DNA from: Diphasiastrum complanatum
Taxonomy: Eukaryota; Streptophyta; Lycopodiopsida; Lycopodiales; Lycopodiaceae
Length of the DNA stretch: 64,000 nt
NCBI GenBank assembly: GCA_029204225.1
Contig: CM055095.1
Location: 13,608,049-13,672,048 of the forward strand
Direction of reading: 5' to 3'
Shown here piece after piece: positions 1 through 12,430 of this stretch. Under the pieces are notes generated by a model. It searched no databases. It was given only the letters and a program-made list of their open reading frames with translations, and was not told the origin of the DNA. Numbering within the stretch: position 1 is the stretch's first letter; each line of letters begins with the position of its first letter. The position numbers were made by a program, and so were the translations under genes.

Positions 1-1330
1 ATTAGAGTAGCATGTATATTCAAACTGACATAATTTGAATGCAATTAGACAATGAATTAATTCATGAAGTTAAGAATACAAGTCAAGTGAAACTACTAGC
101 ACAAGACAATTGCGGTAGTAACTGTGTACTCGAAACTAGCTCTTAATTCTGTAACAACTTCGATGATTCGAAGATTAATTGGTAGCTTATTCTAACTCTT
201 CGTATGAATCGATGTGATAACATCTACTGCGTCTACTGGTTAATTACAATGATCATTAGATTTTGAATGCTTGTTTGCTTGATATTCAACTTGAGATTAT
301 TATAGACATATATACAAATGCATAAAGACATTGAGCTTTGCTATCTGAGGTGGATCTTGGTGGTGATTATGGTTGTCCCTATTCCAAGTGAGTGATAGTC
401 GTGGATGTCGCTATTTGAACAGGTGGTGATTGTGGTTGCTGTCATTGTCAACAAAGTTGCACAATGTAGTAACTAGATAGTATAGTTGACTAGCTTTATT
501 TAGAGTGGTACCAAGTTAGCAAGACAGTCGACGGTTTGTTGATTTGAGTCAAAGTCTCATAGGCTTGGCGTTGAGTGTGACAAGGTTTCAAATGTTCGAT
601 TCGATAGTTGTTTGAATCGAACATTCGAGCACCTGTCGATAGTCGACACTTGATACTCCTTCGAGAGTTTGGCCTTCCTCAATAATTTGATTGTCTTTGA
701 TAGTTCAAGTGTTGCATAGATACATGTCTTCAATTCTCGTGTATTTTTGCAAATTGTGTGACAAAATGAGTAAATATGAAACAACATCAATAAATCTAGA
801 TTAATAATGGGATTTAGGGAGAGAAGGAATAAATCCAATACTAATCATTATGATAGAAAAAGAGGGAGTTGTCATAGGCTATCTCTACAATTGCCTAAGT
901 TACTTTCTTTCGGAGGATTTAAAACAATATATTAATCCAAAATCCGCTAAGCTAATGCAAACTTGATGGATGGTTATGTATTTCCTAAGTCCTACTCTTG
1001 GCTATTTGTGGGCACCGTACCCTTCATTGCTATTGGCCTCTTTGACTTCCAAGGCTTAACAGAAGGAGAAACCTACATACTTGGCTTAAGGCTTCTCAAG
1101 ATGATTTCTAATACCTTTCTATACATGCTAAGAAGGAAGGTGAGGGCAAGAGATAGTTGCTAACAGCTCTTGCCATCACTAGGCTTGGTTGGTCTCCTTG
1201 AGCTCCTTGTAGAACTCAAAGCATACTCATAAGATCCAAACCATCCTAAGGCAAGAGAGCAAAGCTAGACTACTTCAAAAAGCATCAAAGACTTTTTTTT
1301 ACAATTATCAAATTAGTTGACAATTTCTCA
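1..1330. other. Left flank, no recognised gene
   Basis: I see no convincing coding region. The stretch has a short direct repeat of GGTGGTGAT.(A/G)TGGTTG near 360-435, an inverted repeat at 591-625, and at its right edge about 25 bases (ending 1330) that match the outer end of the LTR at 5698-6340. The 3' LTR of the neighbouring copia element should lie here. Beyond those 25 bases I could not align the two, so the 3' LTR is either lost or replaced. Confidence 0.5.
591..625. repeat. Short perfect inverted repeat (hairpin)
   Basis: AATGTTCGATTC at 591-602 is the exact reverse complement of GAATCGAACATT at 614-625, with an 11-base loop. With one mismatch the arms extend to 15 bases. Function unknown. 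Confidence 0.75.
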
Positions 1331-1362
1331 CGCTCCCTCTTCAACTAGTTTTAGCATAGACT

Positions 1363-2190
1363 TTAAGAATATTCCAAGTGAAGTCCTATGCTTTGTAAAC
1401 AAGTCTTTTCCCAATGCTTGGTGAAGATATCAGCTACACTCTCTCTTGAAGAGACATGTTGAAGCTCCACCTCCTTTGCCATGACTTCCTCCCTCACAAA
1501 GTGATATGCAACCTCAATATACTTGTTCCTACAATGAAATATAGGATTGCTTGCCAACTTCTGGGCTGATAGGTTGTCACTAAAGATGATTGGGCTCTTT
1601 GAAAAATCTAGCAAGTGAAGATCCTTGAACATCCTCTTGATCCATACCATCTCTTTTGTGCAATGAGTAAGGGATTTGTACTCGGCCTCACTAGATGAGA
1701 ATGAGATAGTGGCTTGTTTCTTTGACAGCCATGATATAGCTCCATAACCTATGAAAATAAAATGCGCACTTATGGATTTCCTATCCATTTGATCTCCAGC
1801 AAAGTCTGAATCTGAAAATCTAAGCAAGTTACATGATGATCCCTCATACAATATGCCAAATTCTTGAGTTCCCATGATGTATCTCAAAACTCTTTTTCCT
1901 AGCTTTCAATGCTCCTCACTAGGATCTTGCATAAATTGGCTTAATCTACCAACACAATAGCTTAGATCTTGTCTTGTCATGGTTAGATATATAAGTGAAC
2001 CAACTAGCTTTCTATACAGAGTAATGTCCTCGAAGGATCTTTCATTACCTCTTATAGTTAGCTTTACATTTGACTCCATAGGTGTATCACAAGGCTTTGC
2101 ATCTACCTTATGAAATCTTTTTAGAATAGAATTAGCATACTTCTCTTGACAAATGAAAGTAGATTGAGAAGATCACTTATATTCCTAAAA
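1363..2190 (-). pseudogene. Copia RT C-terminus and RNase H fragment
   Basis: The 174-residue open frame at 1363-1887 is the copia RNase H domain. It shows the FSDSDFAGD, RKS, ISW.SKKQ and SSSEAEY blocks and ends with the VADIFTK motif typical of the end of copia pol. Between 1888 and 2190 another frame shows the linker before RNase H (KRFHKVDAKPC-like, then VGSLIYLTMTRQDL), so at least one frameshift separates it from the RT. In an intact element this domain removes the RNA strand during cDNA synthesis. Here it is a relic. Confidence 0.85.
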
Positions 2191-2191
2191 T

Positions 2192-3178
2192 TCAATGCAA
2201 ATGACCAAGATCATGCACCTCAAACTCCTTCTTGAGAGCACTTTTGATATCGACATCTTGATTGTTTCCACCACTCAAAATGATATCATCCACATAGATT
2301 AGCAAGATAATAATATCATTTCCAACAAATCTAAAATATAATGAATGATCATACTCACTCATAAAAAACATTTGAGAGAGTAAAAATGTGTTAATCTTGG
2401 CATACCAACTCCTTGTTGCTTGCTTCAGACCATACAAACTCTTTTCTAGAAGACACACATGATTTGGCTTTGTAGATGAAAAGCAGCTCTCAGATTGCTC
2501 CATGTACACTTCCTCCTCAAGATCACCATTCAAGAATGGATTTTTAATGTCCATTTTCCATAGATCCCATCCAAAAAGAGTAGCAAGAGAGATGATGACT
2601 CGAGTGCTTACCATCTTTGCCATGGGTGCAAAGGTCTCATCATAGTCAATACCATGTTCTTGTGCATATCCCTTGACCACCAACCTTGCCTTATGCTTAT
2701 TGATAGATCCATCTTGGTTAGTCTGCATCTTGAAAATCCATTTGCATCCAATAGCTTTCTTGTCCTTAGGTAATTCCACCAATCTCCATGTATTGTTCTT
2801 CATGAGAGCCCGATACTCAAGATTCATTGCTTGGATCCATGCCTCTTTGTTCCTTGCTTCATCTACACATGTAGGTTCATCAAAAGAGGTTAGGAAAGCA
2901 TAGTTTGTTCCAACAACTACTTGCTTACCTTTCTCATCATATGTGAGCCTTGAAGGTGTTTGTGTTTCCCTTGATGTTCTGCTTGACTTTTGACTCGATG
3001 AAGGTCCTTCATCATCACCATCTAAAGTAGGATCCATAACATCAAAATCAAGATTTTTAGATCCATCCACACCATCATTACTTGAAGACACTTTTAGAAT
3101 GTTCCTCTCATAAAACATGAAATCTCTACCAATAATCATTTTATTAGTAGTAGGAATGTCTTTCTTGTCCAATAGCAT
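2192..3178 (-). pseudogene. Copia reverse transcriptase (RVT_2) fragment
   Basis: A 328-residue frame contains the copia RT: the W..AM entry region, NTW.LV.LP, the GCKWIFK block, KARLVVKGY, the DYDETFAP block, and near its end the catalytic YVDDIIL. The second catalytic block reads KMDIKNPFLNGDLEEEVYM, where the family normally has D-V-K-A/T-A-F. This N-for-A/T change and the missing downstream frame suggest decay. The first ~90 residues are a low-complexity linker that is repeated at 3180-3536. Confidence 0.88.
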
Positions 3179-3536
3179 CCAATAGCTTTCTTGTCCTTAG
3201 ATAACTCCATTCTTCATTATAGCTTGATACTCAAGATCCATTTCTTGGATCCACTCCTCTTTGTTCCTTGCTTCATCTACACATGTAGGTTAAGAGCCTT
3301 GCAGGTGTTTGCCTTTGCCTTGATGTCCTCCTTGGCTTTTGACTTGATGATGGTTCTTCATCATCACCTTCCAAAGTAGAATCCATAACATCATCATCAA
3401 GAATGTTAGATCCATCTACATCATCATCAATAATACTTGAAGATACTTTTGGAATGTTCCCCTCATCAAAAATGAAATCTCTACCAACAATCACTTTGTT
3501 AGTAGTAGGAATGTAAACCTTGTAGGCTTTACTCAC
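2749..3536 (-). repeat. Tandem duplication inside copia pol
   Basis: The stretch 2749-3178 (integrase-RT linker plus the first ~40 RT codons) has an imperfect, partly deleted second copy at about 3180-3536. Both carry the same blocks: P.TNK.I.GRDF.F.E.NI.KVSSS, then DGDDE.PSSSQK, then SRTS/TSR. Both also share the AATAGCTTTCTTGTCCTTAG sequence near 2750 and near 3180. The copies abut at about 3179. Confidence 0.8.
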
Positions 3537-3594
3537 CTCACTATATCCAACAAATATACCTTTCCTTGAAGATGGATCCTTCTTTGTCCTATCA

Positions 3595-4344
3595 TCAAAA
3601 GTTATATTGACATAGCAAGTGCATCCTAAGCTCTAAAAAACTTGACACTCGGTCTCCTCTTGAATAGCATCTCAAAGGTGTTCTTCCATCCAATATAGCA
3701 CCTGGCCACCTATTGCATAGAAAGTTAACACACAACAAGGCTTGATTCCAAAATGGTTTAGGAAGATTTGCACTTAACCTCATAGCTCTAGCGCCTTCAC
3801 ATAAGGTCCTATTCTTCCTCTCGTCCACTCCATTTTGTTGAGGTGCCCTTGGAGTTGTGTACTCCCTCTTAATCCCATGCTCATCACAACAGGCTTTGAA
3901 CTTGGTTGAGATATACTCACCATCATTGTCACTCCTCAAGCACTTGATCTTTGTGGAAAATTGGCTCTCCCTTGAAATCTTCAACTTCACAAAGACATCA
4001 TACATTTTATCTTTGCTCTTTAATGGATATACCCAACAATATCTACTAAAATCATCAATGAAAGCTACATACATCTTAGCTCCACTATTGCTAATTGTAT
4101 TAATTCCATGAATATCCGAATGTACAATTTGAAAAGGCATTGTAGATCTAGATTTAGATCTAGTATAAGGTAGTCTATGTGACTTTGACAAAGCACAAGA
4201 CTCACAAACATGATTGATGCTAGTTAAGGAACTTGGAAGGCCAATCACAACTTGCTTTCTAGCCATTACCTCCAATGCTTTGAAGTTGAGATGCCCCATC
4301 CTCTTATTCCAAACCTCTTGCATGGATATTTGCTCACTTGCCAC
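3595..4344 (-). pseudogene. Copia GAG-pre-integrase and integrase fragment
   Basis: The 249-residue frame starts within the pre-integrase zinc-binding region (WNKRMGHLN ... CESCALSK.H.LP) and runs into the integrase core. The catalytic acidic residues can be placed: D in VHSDIHG, D in RSDNDGEY, and E in QNGVDERKNRT. The last block normally reads NGV.ERKNR, and it is preserved. The C-terminal integrase region is lost to a frameshift near 3660. In living elements the enzyme inserts the cDNA. Confidence 0.87.
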
Positions 4345-4506
4345 ACATCCAACTTGGTTAGCAATAACACAAGCATCTAGTTAAAATAACTTCGCTTGCC
4401 TCTTACCTTTTGCATCAAGACATCCTTCCTTTTGATCATACAAGCTTTTCCATCAAACTCCAATTAACGACCTTTTCTTAGCGATTGACTCACAATAAGT
4501 AGGTTC

Positions 4507-4743
4507 TTAATAATACTTGGAATGAATAATACATCCTTCAATGGACATTCCTATTTGTAGAGAGAGAAATAGGAATTGTGCCAATCCCTTTGATTGCACA
4601 ATCACATCATTGGTTGTATAGATCACCCTCTTGTCATCTCCATATGCCAACAAAGAAGTGAAATACTCCTTGCAAAATGTCTTGTGTGAGCTTGCTCCAG
4701 TATCAATCCACCATGGATCAATATCTCCAACAATAGAACTCAA
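4507..4743 (-). pseudogene. Copia aspartic protease fragment
   Basis: A 78-residue frame has the retropepsin active-site box WWIDTGASSH followed by TSLLAYGDDKRVIYTTND, the usual copia protease start. It breaks after about 55 recognisable residues. Confidence 0.78.
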
Positions 4744-4824
4744 ACATGTAGACTTGGTCTTATTAGAGTCAACACTCTAGATTAGACTTGGATTCATAAA
4801 GCTTTTTCAAAACTTACCAAGCCT

Positions 4825-5064
4825 CTAGAGATGAATTGCACTTACCAATCTCCTTGAGTAGCTCTCACTGGTAATATTCATCTTGATCATGTGTAGAGCT
4901 TTCTTTAATCTCTTGTCATATCTCACTTGATCTTGTTGAACCAAGGGTCTCTCCTCCAACCGTACAACAATATCCATCAACTCATGCATTTCAATAAGTG
5001 ATTCCATTCTCACCTTCCATGTAGAGTAGTTGAATGAGGTAAGCCTATCATTGCCTTCCAACAT
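4825..5064 (-). pseudogene. Copia gag N-terminal fragment
   Basis: The frame contains LTSFNYSTWKVRMESLI, the N-terminal gag block (Y..W..RME) of plant copia elements, followed by ELMDIV. Only about 79 residues remain and no CCHC knuckle is found before the protease. The start is taken near 5064. Confidence 0.75.
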
Positions 5065-5685
5065 GAATCCACTTTATGTAGCCATGTTGCAGTAAAAAAA
5101 ATGACATGATCTTTCTCTTTCTACTTGTTCCAATGCACAAAGCAGTCTTTTGAAAGACATCAAATGTTTCCAAAAAGAAATCACAAAGATATGGAACCTC
5201 TCAATTCTCTTCTAGCACTTATAACTACCAAATCAACACGTAGAACGAAGAATCTTGATCTACCTATGATCTACCAACACTCTAATGAATCTTGCCACTT
5301 CCTAAGATCGAAACACACTCTATTGAAGTCCAAAAATCTCAAAAAATAGAGATCCAATCAAAAATAGGATTTTAAAAAAATCACAAAAAATTGAATCTTC
5401 AAATTCCTACATGCAATTGCAACATTCTTGATATAGAATCTTGTAGCCTCTAATGAAGCTTTCCTAATGCATCAAAAATTGGCCAAATCTAGTAAGACAA
5501 GTGCAAAATCAGAATTCTTCAAGTTCATAAACCTAAATTGAGCTTTGGCCTACAAAAAACCAATTCTACATATATATGCAAACTGCTTGATTTTTGAGTA
5601 GAAATCAATCTAGCACACTCTAGCATTGGTATCTCCTCCAAATTTTTGATAAATGTGGTTGATCCTTTCATAACCTGCAACACAA
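5065..5685 (-). other. Copia leader between PBS and gag
   Basis: About 620 bases between the PBS and gag without a recognisable domain, as expected for a copia untranslated leader. Confidence 0.55.
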
Positions 5686-5697
5686 GCTCTGATACCA
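5686..5697 (-). other. PBS (initiator Met tRNA type)
   Basis: The minus strand reads TGGTATCAGAGC, the standard plant copia primer-binding site complementary to the 3' end of initiator tRNA-Met. It directly abuts the LTR edge. Confidence 0.92.
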
Positions 5698-6340
5698 TGT
5701 GAAGATTTTGTGAATCACTAAGATCCAAAATCACCTATTGATCTTTGGTGTGGAAGACAACACACTCTACACCATTTGCATTATAGAAAATCAATATCTA
5801 CTTAATGAAAGAGATACAAACTCACTAAGATACTGGTCAAACATCAAAATTATGATAACATGAAGTTTTTTGTACAAAAATAGTAAGCTACTATATTTCA
5901 CAGGTGTGGATTTGAATATAACCAAATATGAGCATTCTACACACAAGATTGCAAGATATCATCAATACAGTGCACCAATGGATAGATGAACCCAAGAGAA
6001 CTCATGTATAAGCATGAAATGAGATGAGAGAGAGAAGAATCTTTTCTCCCACGCGTTTACATCTTTTCATAGGAGGTCCATGCATCATTAATGAGCTTGG
6101 TTCCCCTACATAACAAAAACCCTACTATTAATGTGGACTAGATTCAATGAACAAGATATTTAAATTTGGATCATCCAAACTCGACCTCCTACTTTCCCTC
6201 ACTTTCTAAAACTGGTAATTCAAAAACATTTGAACTAAAATAACTTTTAAATGACTATCTCTAAGTCTAAAATGTAAATTGGCTTCAATTGCCAAATAAA
6301 CAAATATGGCCAAAATATCAAACTAGTTGACAATTTCTCA
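5698..6340 (-). repeat. Copia 5' LTR (643 bp)
   Basis: On the minus strand it starts TGAGAAATTG (6340) and ends CTTCACA (5698), immediately before the PBS. The inner boundary is fixed by the PBS. The outer boundary is fixed by the ~25-base match to 1306-1330. Confidence 0.75.
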
Positions 6341-6344
6341 CAGC

Positions 6345-7300
6345 TGTGACTCATCAAGCTTGGAAACCTTTTTACCTAGCTCGATAGGTGTGTTCAGCTT
6401 TCTTTTGGCTCTTCTCACATTACCATGCTTACTATCATGTATCTAGACATGTGCAACAATTCCATGGAATGCTTGACTTGAGTTATTCCTACCTCATGTC
6501 TTTTCTGACACACTTTCACTCCGAGACAATACTTGCAACAAATCTAATGTTTTATACTTTCACTCTTACCACTTCCACTTCCTAACAACATCATCCTTAT
6601 TACCTAATGTGTCACTATTTCAGCATCCTCATCTTTGTACATCATGGATTCATCAAAGATAACATCATGACTAACGTGCATTTTTCTCTCCAAGGGAAAA
6701 AAGCACCTGAAAACCTTCACACGATCATCATAGCCTAAGAAGATACACTTCAATAATTTTATGTCAAATTTGTCTCTATCTTCTTTAGAAATGTGAACAA
6801 AGGCCTTACATCCAAAAAATCACAAATGGCTCACTTTTGGCTTCTTTTTCATATATGTCTTTTCATGAATTTTCTTGGGTACAGACTCCTATTCTGGAGA
6901 TAAACTGTAGTGTTTAAAGCTTCAAACCAAAAGCCCTTTGGTAGTCATTTCAACAACCACAGATCTAGCACTCTCCATGATCGTGTGATTCTTGAGCTCA
7001 ACTACACCATTGCTTTGTGGAGGATATGTGGGCTTGTGTACTCCTCTCCACTATTAGATCACAAGATCTTGATCTTCTTGTGTTTTTGGTAAAAGTGGCA
7101 AAGGCGTCATATTTCTTTTTCAATTCCAATTTTTGCTTATTGGTTGTGACAATTTTGGAACTCTCAGAAAACCATAATTCCAAAGCTCTCCTGAATGGCA
7201 GCTATGTTCTATGCCAAACTCTGTCAAACTCTGACACTAAGATGAAATTCACATCTCAAAGAACCACGTCATAGACAAAATCAACTCAACAAGCACTCTC
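6345..7300 (-). pseudogene. Degenerate copia integrase/linker fragment
   Basis: Minus-strand frames, broken several times, show copia blocks. Around 7020-7090 there is an integrase box (K.KILRSDN.G.EYTS). Around 6630-6720 the DVIFDESMM linker that follows integrase appears. No frame is longer than about 60 residues. This is a separate, older fragment next to the LTR at 6340. Confidence 0.6.
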
Positions 7301-7975
7301 GAATGGAAACTCCATATATCAAAATTGTATTTAAAAAAAAACCATAACAAACACTGTACATATAGGATTTTCTATGGCAACCCATGCATGGCTAAGGTTT
7401 TAATTAACGAAACGTGTGTCCCATCGAGTGCCCCATCATATGCACAATCAGTCCTAGTCTCATGATTGGACTCAAAGTATAGTGTTTTGCTTCCTACACT
7501 CCAAATATCTACATGTACATATCATTAAGGTTCTAACCACTCCACAAAATCTCATCATAGGCTCTACATTTTCAAAATACCATCAAACACATAACCATAC
7601 AAATTTGAGCACAAACCAAGAATTATTGGCTAAAATCTCTTTTTTTTTTTGGATGTTTTGAAATCTCATGCTACATGTAAACTCATGCAATTACTATTGG
7701 ACTTGAAAAAATATTTCTCAAGCAATGACCATAATGATTATCTCTAACCACAACTAATTCTAGCATCAACTCATAGAAAAAACCATTATTGTTGGAGCTA
7801 TAAACATCGATGTTAAGCTTGTAGTTATGTAATACTAGCATGCAAACATCTAAGCAATGTCAAACCGTCGTAGAGAAGGTTGTGTACATAAAAAATCATC
7901 CACATACATTGTTAATCAAGTGCTAAGCTAGCAAACATAGAGATCTTATCATAATACCATGAATATAAATCCAGA
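7301..7975. other. No recognised feature
   Basis: AT-rich sequence without an open frame or repeat that I can assign. Confidence 0.4.
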
Positions 7976-9212
7976 AGTCAATCTTCTGGTATCGATATCT
8001 CTTGCCCAATCTACATATGTGTAACCTTCGAGAATATTGGCAGATTGGCTGCCTCCATAACAGATGCTAATATGCTTCGCTGCTTGGACATATTTCATAA
8101 CCTTCATGAGCACTTTCCAATGTGTTGGCCATGGATTTGATAGGAACTAGCTAAGTGAACTGATCGAGTATGCAAGTTCAGGTCGAGTGCATATTATTGC
8201 ATACATTAGTGAGCCAATGATGGAGTGAAACAAATATTGCTCCATTTCCTCCTTTTCTGTCTTGAACTTTGATTCTTTGATATGATTTAATTGATTGAGG
8301 TTTTGACTCATTTTTTTTAGTCAATGTCAATTTTCTATTTTTCGATCATGGAGCTATTTTCGATACATTGATCAAAAATTTCTTCAATACTTGGATCAAA
8401 AATTTCTCGAGCTTTTTCCTTGTGGTTGGATCTTCCACAAAAATGACATCTCTAGTGGTGTATACCTTTTGGGTGTCTAGATTGTAGAGCTTGTATGCCT
8501 TGTGATATGGGGAATAGCCGATGAAAATCAATTTTCTGCTTGTGTCGTCCAGTTTCTTTCTTAGATCAGAAGGGATCTGAGCGTAAGCTATGCATCCAAA
8601 CACTCGAGTATGCTTGAGTGATGGTTTCGATCATGTCCATACCTCATAAATGGTTTTGTCGTTCAAGGCTTTTGTAATGGATCGATTTTGTAGATAGGTG
8701 GATTTAGTAACAGCTTTTGCCCAAAAAAAATTTGGAAGAGAGGCATGGGCCAGCATGCTCTTGGCACTTTCGATAAGTGTCCGATTCTTCCTTTCTGCTA
8801 CACCATTGGACTAAGGTAAGTAGCTGGTTGTGTATTGTTGTTGTATTCCGTTTGCCTTACAAAACTCCTTGAATTTGGTGGACATGAATTCTCCCCCTCC
8901 ATCAGTATGTAGAGCTTTGATCTTCTTTTGGGTTTCCTGTCAGGATAATCTGACTTTGTAGATTTGTTTGATCTGAACTTTTGATTTTTTTTTTTAATAC
9001 AGAGCTTGAGGATCTGATTCTAAGCCAGAGGAGGGTGCAGTTCTTCTGATCTCCTCTTGTAGTAGCATTGAAATTACTCTTGATAGAGTGAGATGCTGCT
9101 GGGTCGAAATTGCCATGATCCCATTTTTATAGGCATCAAGTAGACTCGATAATAGAGTCATCACTACATCGTAATTTTCAATGACTGAGTCGGTTGCAAT
9201 CATCTGCTCCAT
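7976..9212 (-). mobile_element. Internally deleted copia relic (gag, integrase, RNase H)
   Basis: On the minus strand, a gag C-terminal piece (8994-9212: ENYDVVMTLLSSL..AYKN, then TLSRVISMLLQEE) is followed at once by integrase (about 8940 to 8346: LHTDGGGEF, NGVAERKNRTL, F.WAKAV, MFGCIAY, KLIFIGYSP..KAYKLY, TTRDVIF). Next comes an RT-RNase H junction (8340-7976: SIIGSLMYAI..TRPELAY, H.KVLMKVMKYV). Zinc knuckle, protease and nearly all of the RT are absent. It is therefore a deletion derivative rather than a simple truncation. Confidence 0.75.
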
Positions 9213-9239
9213 AAATTTTTTTAAAGTGTTATCAAAGAG

Positions 9240-10122
9240 AATAGTTTACTGAATGTGTAGCTTTAGCTACTACTTCTCATGAAAATGTAAACGATGATGC
9301 TTTACTATGGCATAGTCGTTTTGAACATGCCAATACAAGATCTCTTTCTCACATGGATTGTAATAATTTAGTTGATGGATTGTATTTCCCTCTTTCATTA
9401 GATAGGAAATCATTATTCTGTGAATCTTGCATTCATCTCTAGGAGCAAATTTCCTAGAATACATTCCATCAAGACAAAACATGTATTAGATCTTGTACAT
9501 AATAATCTTTGCGGTCCAAACTACTTGGCCGAACAACTCATCCAGATATATGCTACATCAAGTGCACTTACCTTTGAAGTTTTGGGTAGAAGCTACTGCC
9601 ACAACCTGTTATGTACAAAACAGATCCAGCACCAAAGTCGTTAATAACAAGACTTCTTATCAAGTATGGCATGGACACAAGCCTAGTGTCAGCCATTTAA
9701 AAATCTTTGGTTGTATATGTTTTGTTCACGTTCCTAAGTAGCTTAGGAAGAAGTTGGACCAAAGGTCAAATAAATGCATTTTCATTGGCTATCCTGATGA
9801 ACATAAGGCTTATAAAGTTTATGATCCATCCACCAATGTAGCATTTGTTTCTAGGGATGTAATCTTTAAAGAACATACATTCTATGACTTTCAACAACCA
9901 TCGATAAATGATGTTGTGACATTTCATCCTATTTTACGCAGCATGAAATCTTCCAAACATCACGTTTCTTCTACAGAACCTGCAGCTACAACTACAAAAG
10001 TCGAGAAGCCGACAATAACTGTCACCAGACCAGACCAAGCTAGCTTGAGCAGATCTGGACAAATTCAAGAAGAAGCACCATCGCATTCTGGTCAACCAAT
10101 TGTTCGAAGCCTAAACCTATAA
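9240..10122 (+). pseudogene. Copia pre-integrase/integrase relic, plus strand
   Basis: Plus-strand frames give the pre-integrase block (DALLWHSRFEHAN, then CESC) at about 9280-9440. A deletion follows, then the integrase C-terminal region: PLKFWVEA.AT.CY..NR, YQVWHGHKPSVSHLKIFGC, KCIFIGYPDEHKAYKVYDP and SRDVIFKE, to 10122. The catalytic core is missing. It is of a different family from the adjacent minus-strand relic and starts about 30 bases beyond its gag end. Confidence 0.75.
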
Positions 10123-11340
10123 TTGGACATAGGAGCACTTGCATGGTGTTTTACTGCTATAATGTAAGAATAGGAGTTCAATTGCTAATTCAGGTTGCAT
10201 GGAGATCCTAAGGGAAATTATTCTCTCCTCTTGGAGAGAATATATACCATGGAAACTCGCCCATCTCCCTGTTGGATTTTCTAATCCTTGAAGCCAGGAG
10301 ACCCTCATCTCTTGCATTCATTCACCATGGCATGGGGATGAAGTGGTTAGGGTATTGACTAGCCATTTCCTGTCGGTTGGGTGGTTTTGCTCAACAGGTG
10401 TGCTTTTGGTTGTATGCATCAAAATCTAGTCGGATCTTTACTAGGCAATCCTTACAGACATAGTAAAGGAAGTTCGTAATTTATTAAAAGTTGAAATCCA
10501 GACTGGTCAACTTTTGAAGAAAATATCATTGAAAAGGAAGGGATAACATGTATATTATTACTAAAAGCTATCATGGATTTGAATCTTGAAAATATAAAGA
10601 ATTGTTTGTGATATTGGTCTTTAAAGCCCAAATTTACTTTTGAGCAACTACTGGGGGACACTAACTATTATCAAAAGGAGCTAAAGAGTCTAATCCAAAC
10701 AAAACGGAAGTGAAAGATCAAATTATCCAAGGTTTTACTATTAGTATGGATCTAGGAGATTTGGTGCACTAGAAATAGATATTACTATTGAAAACTATCA
10801 TGATCGAGCATTTACCAATTCATTTTTTAAATATTTAATACAAAAGACTACACACTCTTGAATTGAAAAACATAAAGCCAACCTAAAAAAAAATCAAATT
10901 GGAGAATTCAATAAGAAAAAAATCTGTTGAAAATCTCAAAAAAGTTATGGTCTTCATTCATGATGATTTGTTTACTATGAACTTTATTAGTATTCGACCA
11001 GTTAGAGAATCGAACTATTTTGTCATAATAGGCACACCTTGGTTATAACAACCATATGTTGTTGCCCATTGGAAGAAGAAGGAACTTCAATTTCTTGATG
11101 AATCTTATGATGGTAGTAAGCTGCCAACATAGCATGTTATAACTTGGAGGAACAAATATGAAGGAGAAACACCTAAAACAAGTATCCCGTTTGATGACTC
11201 CTATGTTGTTAGTATACTCAAAGATGATGATTATTCAAGCAAATTCTTTTGAAAGTTATAAAATAGATGATGAGGAACCATCTTTTGCTATTGATAGCAA
11301 AATGCCTTCTACAAGAGAAATTCAAGATCATTTTCAATAA
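10123..11340 (+). other. Unassigned, possible very old retroelement coding relic
   Basis: Between 10440 and 11340 plus-strand frames give short stretches with a coding look, such as VRNLLKVEIQTGQLLKK and, near 11020, VIIGTPWL followed by AHWKKKELQF, all broken by stops. The GTPWL-like box resembles part of retropepsin-like regions in plant retroelements, but I cannot assign a family. 10123-10440 shows nothing. Confidence 0.25.
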
Positions 11341-12430
11341 TATGATTGGAGGAACATATAATTTGGATGATATGTAAATATTAGAAGATCACTCCATTTC
11401 ATCTTTATTTCACTATTTTTATATTGTTATATTAAGTTTTAGTTTTGAACTTTGGACAATTTTTGTTTTTTTAAGTTCTGTCGAATTTCATAGTGTCGAC
11501 CATTGTTGTACTTTACTTTTTGTTTATTTTACTTTGAATTTTTCTCAAATTCATTTGTGAAATATTGACTAGTTTTTCTAGTTGCATGTTTCTCAAAAAA
11601 AAATTTAAATTTTTTCTCAAATATTTGATGATTTTCATAAATTTTGACCATGTAATCTCATTCAATATTTTCTCGAATTTCCATCGACTACTTCACTTGG
11701 AACGTTGTATGTTTCATTTGTAATTTTTCGAATTTTGACCAACTTTTTAATTCCTTATGTTGCAAAATTTTGTAGACTTTCATCTGAATGTGTTTCAAAT
11801 TTTTGTTGAATTCGATAAAAGATCATTCAAAATTTATGATTCTTGCTAATCCATAATTTTTATATTCATTTTTTTTTTGTAAGTGATACTTTAAATAAGG
11901 ACACTAATTTATGGACTACTTATACATGTTTATTTTTATTTTTTCATTTGTTTTAATCATTTTATTTATTATATTGACATTTTCATTTAGGTAATCTCTG
12001 AGTTTTTCCATTTTGTGTTAATGCATGACAACAAAGTAATCACGGTTACTTTTCCATGTGGATCATTTTATACCTTTCTACCACCATAATTCATTAAGGC
12101 CACTATATCTAAAACCCCTAAACTTTTTCTCTTTCCTCACTTTTGCATTTGCAAGTTTACATGACCATGGAGCTTACTACGAACTAAGCAAATCGATTCT
12201 ATTTTTAAACTTCTACTTTCAAATTTTTGTGTTATACACTATGACCATGACACAATCATCTGATGTTGCTGCTTCCATCAATTAGAAGATATGAACTAAA
12301 TCGAATTTATTCAGATCAAGACCATAGTAGAGAAGTGTTGACTAATGGATTTGCTAGTTGTGGATCCTTCCGTAGTCCTTGATGACTAATGTGGAGAATT
12401 TGTCATTATTATTATTTTAGTGGAGGATGC
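11341..12430. other. AT-rich, no recognised feature
   Basis: Long T-rich sequence with frequent TTTTTCGAATTTT-like words and no gene that I can support. Confidence 0.4.

Larger units (their letters stand above)
1331..6340 (-). mobile_element. Decayed Ty1/copia retrotransposon, minus strand
   Basis: Reading on the minus strand from 6340 down to 1331 gives 5' LTR, PBS, leader, gag, protease, integrase, reverse transcriptase (RT) and RNase H, which is the Ty1/copia order. The pieces lie in different frames with stops between them, so it is not autonomous. A purine-rich tract (reverse complement of about 1331-1347) abuts the expected start of the 3' LTR, but only about 25 bases of that LTR resemble the 5' LTR. 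The element also carries an internal tandem duplication just upstream of the RT domain. Confidence 0.85.

Noticed and set aside
577..1330. Full 3' LTR of the first copia element
   Set aside because: Only the outer ~25 bases (1306-1330) match the 5' LTR; a TGTGAC at 577 as the other edge has no matching flank.
10441..11340. Endogenous pararetrovirus (caulimovirid) relic
   Set aside because: Some broken stretches look like retroelement coding sequence, but I saw no RT, movement-protein or coat-protein motif to support it.
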